Source of the DNA: Nocardioides zeae
GTDB lineage: Bacteria; Actinomycetota; Actinomycetes; Propionibacteriales; Nocardioidaceae
DNA length: 64,000 nt
Assembly: GCF_030818655.1 (NCBI RefSeq)
Contig: NZ_JAUTAN010000001.1
Location: 2,294,001-2,358,000, forward strand
Reading direction: 5' to 3'
Shown: piece after piece, positions 7,849-16,579 of the stretch
Position numbering within the stretch: position 1 is the first letter of the stretch
Layout: every line of letters begins with the position of its first letter
Program-made: the position numbers and the translations under genes
Notes under the pieces: model-generated
Database searches by the model: none
What the model was told of the DNA's origin: nothing
Seen by the model: only the letters and a program-made list of their open reading frames with translations

Positions 7849-8364
7849 ATGACGTCAGGGGAGACCGTCCAGCCCGTGCCGGTCGCGTTGCGCGAGCCGG
7901 CCCACCAGGTGTCACCACGGGCGGTGACCTACTGGCGCGTCGGGGCCGGCATCACCGCGGCCGTCGTGACCGTCCCGCTCGTGGTCGTGGCGCTGGTGTG
8001 GTCGGACCGCCCCTGGTGGTACCTCGCCCCCGCCGCCCTCGTCGTGCTCCTCCTGCTCGCGTGGACGGCGATCATGCCGTCGTTCCGCTACCGCGTGCAC
8101 CGCTGGGAGGTCACCGACGACGCGATCCACACCCGCAGCGGGTGGTTGACCATCGACGAGCGCATCGCGCCGCTGTCCCGCGTGCAGACCGTCGACTCCT
8201 CGCAGGGTCCGCTGCAGCGCGCATTCGGCCTCCGTTCGCTCACCGTGACGACCGCGTCCGCCGCGGGACCGATCACGGTCGAGTGCCTCGACGTCGGTAC
8301 GGCGCAGCACCTCGTCGCCGACCTCACCGCCATCACCGGTGCCAGCCAGGACGACGCGACGTGA
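7849..8364 (+). CDS. PH-domain (YdbS-like) membrane protein
   Basis: 171 residues: a cytoplasmic N-terminus, two closely spaced membrane helices (about residues 35-75, ITAAVVTVPLVVVALVW and APAALVVLLLLAWTAIM) and a C-terminal bacterial PH domain (bPH2/DUF304) with RYRVHRWEVTDDAIHTRSG. It overlaps the next gene by 4 bp (GTGA), and YdbS/YdbT-like pairs are common in Gram-positive genomes. Function is unknown; in Bacillus homologues influence sensitivity to bacteriocins. Confidence 0.8.
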   Translation: MTSGETVQPVPVALREPAHQVSPRAVTYWRVGAGITAAVVTVPLVVVALVWSDRPWWYLAPAALVVLLLLAWTAIMPSFRYRVHRWEVTDDAIHTRSGWLTIDERIAPLSRVQTVDSSQGPLQRAFGLRSLTVTTASAAGPITVECLDVGTAQHLVADLTAITGASQDDAT

Positions 8365-9956
8365 GCAACCCCTCCGCGGTCGAGGAGTGGCAGCGGCTCG
8401 ACCGTCGCCTGCTCGTCATCAGCCCCCTGCAGGTGCTGCGCGGCTTCGCCGTCCCCATCATCTTCAGCCTCATCGGCATCGGCACGCAGGCGGGCGTCTG
8501 GACGCTCCTCCTCGTCCCCGTCTCGCTCGTCGCGGCCGCCGTCTTCGGGGCGCTCCCCTGGCTCACGACGTCCTACCGCCGCACCCCCGCCCAGCTCGAG
8601 CTCCGCACCGGCTGGCTCCACCGCAAGCGGCTGACCGCGCCGCTCGACCGCGTCCGCAGCGTCGACCTGACCGCCTCGCTCCTCCACCGCGTGCTCGGCG
8701 TGACGAAGGTCGAGATCGGGACGGGCGTCGACGACGAGCGGATCACCCTCGAGGCCGTCGACGTCGCCGAGGCCCAGCGCCTGCAGCGGGAGCTGCTCGA
8801 CCGCGCAGGGCCGGGGACGACGGCACGACCGGGGACGACGGGGGCGACGGGGGCGGGACCGGGTACGGCGGGGGTCGGGCCCGACGTCGTACCCGGGGGG
8901 CCCGAGGCGCCGGGTCCGGCCCCGGCGGGCGACGAGGAGCAGCTGGCCGCGCTGTCGTGGTCGTGGCTGCGGTTCGCCCCGCTCAACGTCGCGCAGATGG
9001 CGATCGTGCTCGGTGCGTGCGCCGGTGCGTCCCAGTTCGTCGACGACCTGCCGTTCGCGGACGTCGACCACGCGCAGTCGGCCTACGCGTGGCTGACCAG
9101 CCAGGTGCTCGTGCTCGTCGTGCTCGTCGCCCTCGGCATCGCGGCCGTGCTGTGGCTCGTCGTGGCGCTGGTGGGCTACGTGCTGACGTGGTCCGGGTTC
9201 CGGCTCGTGCGGCTCCGCCCCGCCGGCCGCCCCGAGGAGACCTCGATCCAGCTGCGGGCCGGCCTCCTCACCACCCGGTCGACGACGGTCGAGGAGCGGC
9301 GGGTCCGCGGCGTACGGCTCACCGAGCAGGCCCTCATGCGGGTCGCCGGCGGTGGCGAGCTGGCCACGCTGGCGACCGGTGTCGAGGAGGGCACGACCAC
9401 CGTCGTACCGCCCTGCCCGGCCCCCGTCGCCGTCGCCGTCGGGCACGAGGTGCTCGGCGCCCGGGACACCGCACCGCTGCAGGTGCCCCTGGCAGCGCAC
9501 GGCGGTGCTGCGCGCCGACGGGCCCACGTGCGCTGGCAGCGGCTGCCGGTGCTGCTCACCCTGGTCGCCGTCGGCCTGACGCTCGGCTTCGACGGGCCGT
9601 GGTGGCCGGTCGTGCTGGTCGCCGTGGTCCTCGGCGGGTTCGGGCTCGTGGGCGCCGAGCAGTCCTACCGCCACCTCGGCCACGCGCTCACCCACCGACC
9701 CGACGGGACCCCCTGGCACGTGGTGATGGGGTCGGGCGGCTACGACCGCGTGCGCACCGTGCTCGAGACCGAGGGCGTCATCGGGTGGGTCGTGCGGCAG
9801 TCGTTCTTCCAGCGACGGCTCGGCCTCGCGACCCTCGTCGCCACGACGGCCGCGGGTCCCGAGTCGGTCGAGCTCCGCGACGTACCGCTCCCCGAGGCCC
9901 TGCGCCTCGCCGACGCCGCGACGCCGGGTCTGCTGACGCCGTTCCGGGCCACCTGA
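8361..9956 (+). CDS. PH-domain (YdbT-like) membrane protein
   Basis: 531 residues, the partner of the preceding gene and translationally coupled to it. Two repeats of the bPH2/DUF304 domain (first around RRTPAQLELRTGWLHRKR, second around EETSIQLRAGLLTTRS), each following a pair of membrane helices, plus further helices late in the protein. A low-complexity Gly/Thr/Pro linker (residues about 150-190) separates the halves. The GTG at 8361 is chosen from the overlap and from the start VSNPSAVEEWQRLDRRLLVISPL. Likely a membrane complex with the YdbS-like protein; role unknown. Confidence 0.82.
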   Translation: MSNPSAVEEWQRLDRRLLVISPLQVLRGFAVPIIFSLIGIGTQAGVWTLLLVPVSLVAAAVFGALPWLTTSYRRTPAQLELRTGWLHRKRLTAPLDRVRSVDLTASLLHRVLGVTKVEIGTGVDDERITLEAVDVAEAQRLQRELLDRAGPGTTARPGTTGATGAGPGTAGVGPDVVPGGPEAPGPAPAGDEEQLAALSWSWLRFAPLNVAQMAIVLGACAGASQFVDDLPFADVDHAQSAYAWLTSQVLVLVVLVALGIAAVLWLVVALVGYVLTWSGFRLVRLRPAGRPEETSIQLRAGLLTTRSTTVEERRVRGVRLTEQALMRVAGGGELATLATGVEEGTTTVVPPCPAPVAVAVGHEVLGARDTAPLQVPLAAHGGAARRRAHVRWQRLPVLLTLVAVGLTLGFDGPWWPVVLVAVVLGGFGLVGAEQSYRHLGHALTHRPDGTPWHVVMGSGGYDRVRTVLETEGVIGWVVRQSFFQRRLGLATLVATTAAGPESVELRDVPLPEALRLADAATPGLLTPFRAT

Positions 9957-9979
9957 GGCCGCGCTATAGCCTCGGGCGG

Positions 9980-10774
9980 GTGCGCATCGCGACCTGGAAC
10001 GTCAACTCCCTCCGCTCCCGCATCGACCGCGTCGAGGCGTTCCTCGAGCGCCACGACGTCGACGTGCTCGCCCTGCAGGAGACGAAGGCGAAGGTCGAGC
10101 AGCTGCCGCTGATGGGGTTGCAGGCGCGGGGGTACGACGTCGCTGCCGCCGGCATCAGCCAGTGGAACGGCGTCGCGATCATCAGCCGCGTCGGCATCGA
10201 GGAGGTGTCCGTGGGCTTCGACGCGATGCCGGAGTTCGGCGAGCCGCCCGTCGCCGAGGCGCGCGCGATCGGCGCGGTGTGCGGCGGCGTGCGCGTGTGG
10301 TCGCTCTACGTGCCCAACGGGCGCAAGATCGGCGACCCGCACTACGTCTACAAGCTGGACTGGCTCGCCCGGCTCCGCGCCGCCGCGACCGCGTGGATCG
10401 GCGAGCCCACCGCCCTCGTCGGCGACTGGAACATCGCACCGCTCGACACCGACGTCTTCGACATCAAGCAGTTCGCCACCTCCACGCACGTCACCCCGCC
10501 CGAGCGAGCGGCGTTCGAGGGGTTCGTGGAGGACGGGTACGTCGACGTGGTGCGCCCCCATGTCCCGGAGCCCGAGGACGGTTACACGTACTGGGACTAC
10601 TACCGGCAGCGCTACGAGCGGAACCGCGGCATGCGGATCGACCACGTGCTGGCCAGTCCGTCGTTGGCGTCCCGGGTGACGGGCGCGTTCATCGACCGCG
10701 AGGAGCGCGGCGGGGCCGACGGGCACGGCAAGGGCGCGTCCGACCACGCGCCGGTGGTGGTGGAGGTCGCGTAG
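9980..10774 (+). CDS. xth: Exodeoxyribonuclease III (AP endonuclease)
   Basis: Mg-dependent 3'-5' exonuclease and AP endonuclease of base excision repair. 264 residues. Family motifs are complete: IATWNVNSLRSR at the N-terminus, LALQETK with the metal-binding Glu, the Tyr in SLYVPNGRK, GDWNIAP, and the C-terminal MRIDHVLAS and SDHAPVVVE with the catalytic Asp-His. GTG start; TAGCCT (9967-9972) followed by 7 nt suggests a leaderless transcript. Stands alone between the PH-domain genes and a small membrane protein. Confidence 0.95.
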   Translation: MRIATWNVNSLRSRIDRVEAFLERHDVDVLALQETKAKVEQLPLMGLQARGYDVAAAGISQWNGVAIISRVGIEEVSVGFDAMPEFGEPPVAEARAIGAVCGGVRVWSLYVPNGRKIGDPHYVYKLDWLARLRAAATAWIGEPTALVGDWNIAPLDTDVFDIKQFATSTHVTPPERAAFEGFVEDGYVDVVRPHVPEPEDGYTYWDYYRQRYERNRGMRIDHVLASPSLASRVTGAFIDREERGGADGHGKGASDHAPVVVEVA

Positions 10775-10852
10775 GGCCTGCTGACCGGCGGTCACGAAGC
10801 GAGGGCGTGCGGCCGACGGTTTCGGGCGTTCGCGATCGGGCATGCCCGAGCC

Positions 10853-11299
10853 GTGGCCGACGGACATCGCGACGACCCGATCGCTGTGGGCCGACGATGG
10901 TGGCGGCCCTACGTCGCGCCCGCCTTCTTCGCGTCGATCTTCATCGGTCTCTTCGTCGCTGGCTTCCTCGTCGACGTGTCCCGGTCCGAACAGGTGGTCG
11001 GTCAGGTTCTCAGCGCGGGTCTCGTCGGCCTCATGGCTGTCTTCTTCCTCACCGCACGGGGTCGGCGCGCTGCTCGGCGCAAAAGCGCCCGCTCGAGGGA
11101 GCCGATGACAGTTGGCGACCAGTGGCGCATCTTCTTCGGGAGCCTGGCCACGTTGACGGCCATGACCGTCTCCGACAGCCTCGACCTGCACTACTGGACG
11201 AGCATGAGCGTCGCCCTCCCCACGTGCGTCGGTGTCGTAGTGGCGGTGTCGTGGGTGCTGGGCCGAGCGCGCGGGCCGAGGGCGCAGCAGCCCGACTGA
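10853..11299 (+). CDS. Small hypothetical membrane protein
   Basis: 148 residues with about four hydrophobic stretches (YVAPAFFASIFIGLFVAGF, VLSAGLVGLMAVFFLTA, FFGSLATLTAMTV, ALPTCVGVVVAVSWVLG) and an Arg/Lys-rich cytosolic loop in the middle. No family recognised. GTG start at 10853; codon use matches the surroundings but there is no strong ribosome binding site. It converges on the DUF222-HNH gene. Confidence 0.5.
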   Translation: MADGHRDDPIAVGRRWWRPYVAPAFFASIFIGLFVAGFLVDVSRSEQVVGQVLSAGLVGLMAVFFLTARGRRAARRKSARSREPMTVGDQWRIFFGSLATLTAMTVSDSLDLHYWTSMSVALPTCVGVVVAVSWVLGRARGPRAQQPD

Positions 11300-11356
11300 C
11301 CTGACGGAGGATCCGGTTCGCCCGGCGGGTCGGGTGTTCCGGAATGCGTGGTCGCC

Positions 11357-12814
11357 TCACTCGCGGCGGGTGAAGCGGAGCTTGCCGGTGCCGAGGCGTT
11401 CGACGAGGTAGAGCGGGTGGTGGATCTGGTGGTGGTGTTGGTCGCAGAGGAGGCAGGCGTCTTTCACGTTGGTGTGGCCGCCTGCTGACCACGCGATGAG
11501 GTGGTGGGCGTGGGTCTGGTGGGGCGGTCTCATGCAGCCTTCGGCGACGCAGCCACCGTCCCTGACTGCCATCGCGGTGCGCATGGCCTTCGTGTGGAAG
11601 CGGGCCGTGCGGCCGAGGTCGAGCACTTCGCTCTTGATGCCGAGGACCGCGGGGACCAGGCCGGCTTCGCACGCGAGGCGTCGCGCTTCGGCGGCGCTGA
11701 TGGTGCCGCCGGTGTCGAGGGACGCCGATGCAAGCCCACCCAGCAGTGACTCCAGGGTCATCGTGACCACGACGGTCGCGCCCGTACCACCCGCGTTCGG
11801 GAGGTCCTTCTGATCGAGCATCTCGAGCAGCTGCTGGAACGCCTGGCCGTAGCGCTCCGGCGTCGGCCGGTCTGCTCGGAAGCGTTGGTCGGGATCGTCA
11901 GCGGCGTTGAGGTGCCGGGGCGCGGCGTAGGCATCGAGGGCCTTGCGGAGCATCGCGCCGTGGAGCTCGGGGAGGGTGAACCGGCCGTGGACCTTGCCGT
12001 GGCCGTCGGAGACCATGCTCAGGCGCGACACGGCCCGGGCCTCCCGTTCCTCCCGCTCCAGCAGCGCGGCCTCGTGAGCCTCGCCGACCTCGGGGGCGAC
12101 CACGGTGAGGATCTTCTTCCCGATCGCGCGCAGGGCCCGCGCATCGTGATCCGCCGCGAACCCGACCAGCGTCTCCTCGGCCTGCGATCGGAGCTCGACG
12201 GACAGGTCCTCGGGCAACACGTCGAGGGCCTTCACGATCACGTCGGCCTGCTCGCTGTTCACCGTCCCGGCCTCGCACGCCGGCGCCAGGTGCGTCCCGC
12301 ACCGACCCACCAGAGCGTCACCGACCCGCGCGGACCGGTAGGCATCTCGCCGGGTCAGCGCCGTCGCGTTCGCCCACCACACCGCCGCCGTCGACGCCCC
12401 GTTCTCCCGATACAGCTCCAGCTCCTCGGCCCGGCTGAGCAGCACCGCCGCGAGCGCCGAGGCCCGCGCCACCAGACGCTGCACCGCGACCAGCCCGGCA
12501 CCGGCGTCCGCAGCACTCATCCAGTCCAGGCCGTCGAAGGTCAGCGCCTCCGAGGCCGCACCGACCCCGGCCACGACCGGATGCGCCACGTCACCACCGG
12601 CATCGACCGGCACACCCGGCACCACCCACCCCACGGGCTCCACGTCCTCGACGGGCTGACCAGCGTCGTACCGGCCCGGAGGGACGAAGACCGTCGCATA
12701 GGAGATGTCCGCCTCCACGGGCCACTCACCCGTCGCGAACGCGTGCTCCAACCAGTCCGGCGCCGGCGGCTCGTCCCAGCCGCCGGCGTCACCAGAAGAG
12801 CTGACCCCCGTCAT
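11357..12814 (-). CDS. DUF222 domain protein with C-terminal HNH endonuclease motif (13E12-like)
   Basis: 485 residues. The N-terminal two thirds is a DUF222 domain, and the C-terminus has an HNH-type zinc/nuclease core: CVAEGCMRPP, then HAHHLIAWSAGGHT, CLLCDQHH and HHPLY. Such proteins are abundant and multicopy in actinobacteria (the mycobacterial REP13E12 family). Their biological role is unsettled; some are associated with mobile islands, but no attachment site, recombinase or flanking repeat is visible here. The ATG at 12814 is preferred to the GTG codons 2-3 triplets upstream because GAGTGGTGG lies just before it. Confidence 0.85.
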   Translation of the reverse strand: MTGVSSSGDAGGWDEPPAPDWLEHAFATGEWPVEADISYATVFVPPGRYDAGQPVEDVEPVGWVVPGVPVDAGGDVAHPVVAGVGAASEALTFDGLDWMSAADAGAGLVAVQRLVARASALAAVLLSRAEELELYRENGASTAAVWWANATALTRRDAYRSARVGDALVGRCGTHLAPACEAGTVNSEQADVIVKALDVLPEDLSVELRSQAEETLVGFAADHDARALRAIGKKILTVVAPEVGEAHEAALLEREEREARAVSRLSMVSDGHGKVHGRFTLPELHGAMLRKALDAYAAPRHLNAADDPDQRFRADRPTPERYGQAFQQLLEMLDQKDLPNAGGTGATVVVTMTLESLLGGLASASLDTGGTISAAEARRLACEAGLVPAVLGIKSEVLDLGRTARFHTKAMRTAMAVRDGGCVAEGCMRPPHQTHAHHLIAWSAGGHTNVKDACLLCDQHHHQIHHPLYLVERLGTGKLRFTRRE

Positions 12815-12867
12815 GACCACCACTCAACACGGACCCACCGACAGTTCTGGCGGGGCTGTGGACAGCG

Positions 12868-13485
12868 TCAGCCGAACATCGAGCCGCAGGTCTGGTCGGC
12901 GTACTCCTCGAACGCGTCCGACTCCGGCGAGTCGTTGTCGGGGTCGTCGTCGGTGTCGAGCTCCTCGATCTCCTCGATCTCCGCCGTGGTCATGCCGTCG
13001 ACCCGCTCGAGCGCGGTGACGACCTCCTCGAACCCGGCGCGCGCCTCCGGGGAGATGCCCTCGGGCGTCCCCGTCTCGGTCAGCACCTCGACGACGCGGC
13101 CGGTCTCCCACGGGGCGTCCGACTCCTGGAGGGCGAAGACGAAGAGGGCGCCGTACATCTCCTCCACGGCGTCGCAGAACTCCTCCGTCGTCGCGTCGTC
13201 CGGTGCGTCCGAGGCGTCGCCGCCGCCCAACGTCAGGGCGAGCGTGACCACGAGGGCGACCACCAGCACCGCCACGACCCCGACCACCGGGCCGACGACC
13301 TTCCAGGCGATGCCTCCGCCTGACCCCGCCGGCCCGCCCGGTCCACCGGCCGGCACCGGCCTCACGTGCCCCGTCCACGACGCCCCGTCCCACCACCGCT
13401 CCTGGCCGGGCTCCGCGGCGTACCAGCCGGCAGGGGCCCCGCCCACCTGACCGCCCTGCTCTCCCGGGCCCTGCTTCTCGTCCAT
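12868..13485 (-). CDS. DUF2510 domain membrane protein
   Basis: 205 residues. The N-terminal DUF2510 motif GWYAAEPGQERWWDGASWT is followed by a Pro/Gly linker, one membrane helix (VVGPVVGVVAVLVVALVVTL, near residue 75) and an acidic extracytoplasmic domain with two Cys (EEFCDAVEEMYG and DQTCGSMFG) that could form a disulfide. ATG at 13485 follows GGGGGAC. The domain is common in actinobacterial cell-envelope proteins of unknown function. A 31-bp tandem repeat array lies immediately upstream. Confidence 0.78.
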   Translation of the reverse strand: MDEKQGPGEQGGQVGGAPAGWYAAEPGQERWWDGASWTGHVRPVPAGGPGGPAGSGGGIAWKVVGPVVGVVAVLVVALVVTLALTLGGGDASDAPDDATTEEFCDAVEEMYGALFVFALQESDAPWETGRVVEVLTETGTPEGISPEARAGFEEVVTALERVDGMTTAEIEEIEELDTDDDPDNDSPESDAFEEYADQTCGSMFG

Positions 13486-13552
13486 TCCGTCCCCCGATCG
13501 CTCGCGAGGGTCCACGCTCCCACGGACCGGTGACACGTGCGCACGCCTCCAC

Positions 13553-13690
13553 ACTCGACGCCCCCGCCGCGGCGTACGTGACAACTCGACGCCCCCGCCG
13601 CGCCCTACGACCCAACTCGACGCCCCCGCCGCGGCGTACGACCCAACTCGACGCCCCCGCCGCGCCGTACGACCCAACTCGACGCGCAAC
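13553..13690. repeat. 31-bp tandem repeat array, about 4.4 units
   Basis: The core ACTCGAC starts at 13553, 13584, 13615, 13646 and 13677, an exact 31-bp period. Each unit reads ACTCGACGCCCCCGCCGCG, then sCsTACGACCCA with small changes. There are no unique spacers, so this is not a CRISPR array. It occupies the gap between divergent genes, and the same core with the same period recurs near 47.4 kb. Confidence 0.85.
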
Positions 13691-13696
13691 CCTGCT

Positions 13697-13724
13697 GAAA
13701 CACAGGTTTCCTACGCTCCGCGGC
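13697..13724 (+). promoter_or_regulatory. Purine-regulon promoter 1: GAAAC box with -10, leaderless
   Basis: GAAACACAGGTTTC (13697-13710) is a palindrome with perfect 5-bp arms. The GAAAC box is followed after 10 nt by TACGCT (13712-13717), and 7 nt later comes the ATG of the formamidase-like gene. The same GAAAC-N10-TAnnnT geometry occurs before pucG and the ABC transporter genes. Confidence 0.65.
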
Positions 13725-14900
13725 ATGGCCTCCCGCTACCGCTTCCCGGACGTTCCCCTCGACACGGGGGTGGGGCCGGTACGGGCGGCGACGTACCTCC
13801 CCTCCACGCCCGACCACCTCCTCTGGGGGCGACTCCCCTGCCGCACCGACGCGCCCGTGCTGCGCGTCGACCCCGGCACCGAGGTCACGATCGACACGCT
13901 CAGCCACGAGGGCGTGCTCGAGGACCAGGGGCGGGACCCACGGGCGTTCTTCGCGTCGTACGGGGTCGACGGCGAGCAGGTGCTCGCCGACGCGGTCGCC
14001 CTCGCGGCGAGCGACGTGCCGCACACGCCCGGTCCGGACGGACCCCACGTCGTCACCGGTCCGATCGCGGTCACCGGCGCCCGGCCGGGCGACCTCCTCG
14101 CCGTCACCATCGTCGAGACGCTCCCCCGCGTGCCGTACGGCGTCGTCTCCAACCGCCACGCCCGCGGGGCGCTGCCCGGTGAGTACCCCCTCGACGGCGT
14201 CCCCCTCGTCTCCGCCTTCGCCGCGCTCGCCGAGCACCCGGTTCCCGGGACGGGACGGATCGCGTCGTACGGGGAGATCCCGCTGACGCGGGCCGGGTAC
14301 GACGCTCCTGACGCCCCGAGGGCGCGGTTCCCGCTCGCGCCGTTCCTCGGCATCATCGGCGTCGCCGTCGACGACGACGCGCGGCCCCACTCGGTGCCGC
14401 CGGGGGCCCACGGCGGCAACGTCGACATCAACCTGCTGACGGAGGGCGCGACGCTCTACCTCCCGGTGCAGGTCGCCGACGCGCTGGCCTACGTCGGCGA
14501 CCCCCACTTCGCGCAGGGCGACGGCGAGGTCGCGCTCACCGCGATGGAGGCCAGCCTGCGCGCCACCGTGCGGCTCGACGTCGTGCCCCGCGAGGAGGCC
14601 GTCGCGCGGTTCGGCGAGCTCGTCGGGCCGCTCGCCGAGACGCGGGAGCACCTCGTGCCGACCGGCCTCGACGAGGACCTCGACGTCGCCGTCCAGAACT
14701 GCGTGCGGGCGGCGATCGGCCTGCTCGGTGCGCGCTACGGGATGGAGCCGGCGCAGGCCTACGCCTACCTGTCGGCCGCCACCGACTTCGACATCTCCCA
14801 GGTCGTCGACGTCGTGAAGGGCGTCCACGCCCGGATCCGCACCGCCGACTTCGCCCACCTCGGCGAATCGGCCGCACCGGGCGGCTCGGGACCGCGATGA
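13725..14900 (+). CDS. Acetamidase/formamidase family protein
   Basis: Metal-dependent amidohydrolase of the FmdA/AmdA family, acting on small amides such as formamide or acetamide. 391 residues. Typical features are DTLSHEGVLEDQGRDP, the HxxGN-type motif PPGAHGGNVDINLLTEGATLYLPVQV (metal-binding region) and a late QNCVRAAIGLL helix region. The ATG at 13725 follows the GAAAC-box promoter without a leader, and the gene overlaps the next (ATGA). Placement at the head of a purine-degradation region suggests its amide substrate comes from the end of that pathway, perhaps formamide or oxamate; this is inference. Confidence 0.82.
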   Translation: MASRYRFPDVPLDTGVGPVRAATYLPSTPDHLLWGRLPCRTDAPVLRVDPGTEVTIDTLSHEGVLEDQGRDPRAFFASYGVDGEQVLADAVALAASDVPHTPGPDGPHVVTGPIAVTGARPGDLLAVTIVETLPRVPYGVVSNRHARGALPGEYPLDGVPLVSAFAALAEHPVPGTGRIASYGEIPLTRAGYDAPDAPRARFPLAPFLGIIGVAVDDDARPHSVPPGAHGGNVDINLLTEGATLYLPVQVADALAYVGDPHFAQGDGEVALTAMEASLRATVRLDVVPREEAVARFGELVGPLAETREHLVPTGLDEDLDVAVQNCVRAAIGLLGARYGMEPAQAYAYLSAATDFDISQVVDVVKGVHARIRTADFAHLGESAAPGGSGPR

Positions 14901-16426
14901 TGCCCCGCATGACCGACGGCACGTCCGACCCGCTGCCCGACGGCCTGATGGACGCCTTCTGGGACTACGAGGCCGCCTTGATGTCCGACGACCTCGAGGC
15001 CCTCGACCGGCTCTTCGCGCCCGGTCCCGCGACGCTCCGCACCGACGCCGCGGGCACCCTCGTGGGCCACGACCAGATCAGCACGTTCCGGGGCGGGCGG
15101 GGCGGCGCCCCGCGCCGTACGGTCGTCGACATCCAGGTGCAGGTCGTCGACGCCGCCAACGCGCTCGTCGTCGCCACCACCGAGCTCGTCCGCGGCGGGC
15201 GCGGCGCGCAGACCCAGCTGTGGCAGCGGCGGCCCGACGGCTGGGTCGTCACGGCGGCGCACGTCGCCGTCACCCCGCCGGCGATCGACACCCGGGTGTG
15301 GCGCGTCGTCGGCGACCCGCTGGTGACCGGGGCCGAGGACGGACCGCTGGCTCGCGAGACGGTCGCGGTGAAGGACCTGTTCGCGGTCGCGGGCCAGAAG
15401 GTCGGCGCCGGCAGCCCGGCCTACCTCGCCGCCGCGCCCGTCGAGACCCGCTCCGCCCGCGCCGTGCAGAAGCTCCTCGACGCCGGCGCGGACGTCACCG
15501 GCATCGCCCGCACCGACGAGTTCGCGTGGAGCCTCTTCGGCGACAACGGGCACTACGGGACGCCGCCCAACGTCCACGCGCCTCGCCGGCTGCCCGGCGG
15601 CTCGACGTCGGGCTCGGCGACCGCGACGAGCCTCGGTCACACCACCATCGGGCTCGGCACCGACACGGGCGGCTCCATCCGCGTGCCGTCGTCGTGGCAG
15701 GGCCTGTGGGGCATCCGCACCTCGCGGAACGCGGTGGCCCGTGACGGCCTCCTCGCCCTCGCCCCGACCTTCGACACCGTCGGCTGGGTGACCCGCGACG
15801 CCGACCTCCTGGCCCGCGTCGGCGACGTGCTCCTGCCGCCCGCACCACCCCCGGCGACCAGCGACGTCGTGCTCGCCACCGACCTCCTCGCCCTGGCGGC
15901 CCCGGACGTGCGCGCCGCCATCGAGGAGTTCGCCCGCGGCTGGGGCAACGTCGTGCGAGAGCCGTTCGACGCCCACGACCTCGACACGTGGCGCACCACG
16001 TTCACCCTCGTGCAGTCGGCGGAGGCCTGGAAGCAGCACGCCACCTGGGTGGCATCCCGCCTGCACACCCTGACGCCGGCCGTCCGTGGCCGCTTCGAGG
16101 CCGCCGCCCGGCTCGACCCGGCCGAGGTCAACGCGGCCGCGGAGAGCCTCACCGGCGTGCGGCTGGAGATCCGGCACCGGGTCGCGGACCGCATCGTCCT
16201 CCTCCCGTCGACCCCCACGGTCGCGCCGCTGCCGGGCAGCGCCGACCAGTCGCTGCGCGAGACCATGCTGGGCCTCACCTCCATCGCGGGGATCGGCGGC
16301 CTGCCGGCGCTCAACGTGCCGCTGCGCACGGCCGACGGCCTGCCCTGCGGCGTGTGCCTCGTGGCCGCCCCCGGCCGCGACCGGGACCTGCTGGCGCTCG
16401 CACGCACGATCCCCCGGCCCGCCTGA
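14897..16426 (+). CDS. Fusion of an AtzH/HpxZ-like domain with an HpxY/AtzE-like amidase
   Basis: 509 residues. Residues about 15-125 form a SnoaL-like AtzH/DUF3225 domain (ending LWQRRPDGWVVTAAHVAV). The rest is an amidase-signature domain with catalytic Lys in VAVKDLFAVAG, cis-Ser in GGSTSGSATA and nucleophile in DTGGSIRVPSSW. In Klebsiella, HpxZ (AtzH fold) and HpxY (amidase) are separate proteins needed to use oxalurate, the product expected from the PucG reaction encoded downstream. The fusion therefore fits oxalurate or a related ureide as substrate (inference). Start overlaps the upstream stop; ATG codons at 14900 and 14909 are alternatives. Confidence 0.8.
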   Translation: MMPRMTDGTSDPLPDGLMDAFWDYEAALMSDDLEALDRLFAPGPATLRTDAAGTLVGHDQISTFRGGRGGAPRRTVVDIQVQVVDAANALVVATTELVRGGRGAQTQLWQRRPDGWVVTAAHVAVTPPAIDTRVWRVVGDPLVTGAEDGPLARETVAVKDLFAVAGQKVGAGSPAYLAAAPVETRSARAVQKLLDAGADVTGIARTDEFAWSLFGDNGHYGTPPNVHAPRRLPGGSTSGSATATSLGHTTIGLGTDTGGSIRVPSSWQGLWGIRTSRNAVARDGLLALAPTFDTVGWVTRDADLLARVGDVLLPPAPPPATSDVVLATDLLALAAPDVRAAIEEFARGWGNVVREPFDAHDLDTWRTTFTLVQSAEAWKQHATWVASRLHTLTPAVRGRFEAAARLDPAEVNAAAESLTGVRLEIRHRVADRIVLLPSTPTVAPLPGSADQSLRETMLGLTSIAGIGGLPALNVPLRTADGLPCGVCLVAAPGRDRDLLALARTIPRPA

Positions 16427-16458
16427 GGCGCCCGCCCGCCCGACCGGCCCGGCCCGTC

Positions 16459-16522
16459 GAAACGTTCGTTACAGCGACGAAACGCAGCGGCCGGTGCGTG
16501 AAACACGGGCTCTCCCTACTGT
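16459..16522 (+). promoter_or_regulatory. Purine-regulon promoter 2: three GAAAC boxes 20 and 21 bp apart
   Basis: GAAAC occurs at 16459, 16479 and 16500. The first is part of GAAACGTTCGTTAC, a near palindrome; the last lies 12 nt before the -10 TACTGT (16517-16522). The arrangement is nearly identical to that upstream of the divergent ABC transporter, including the shared words GTTACAGC and GGTGCGTGAAAC. About 55 nt of leader with GGAGGG (16566-16571) precede the GTG of uraD. Confidence 0.65.
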
Positions 16523-16579
16523 CGCGCCTGGCGCACCCACCCGGACCGGCCGTGGGGCGTCGACAGGAGGGCGACACAG

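Noticed and set aside
11357..12814. DUF222-HNH gene as a mobile element
   Set aside because: No terminal repeats, integrase or composition change; kept as a chromosomal gene.
13553..13690. Possible CRISPR array
   Set aside because: The repeats are directly abutting with no unique spacers, and no cas gene is seen.
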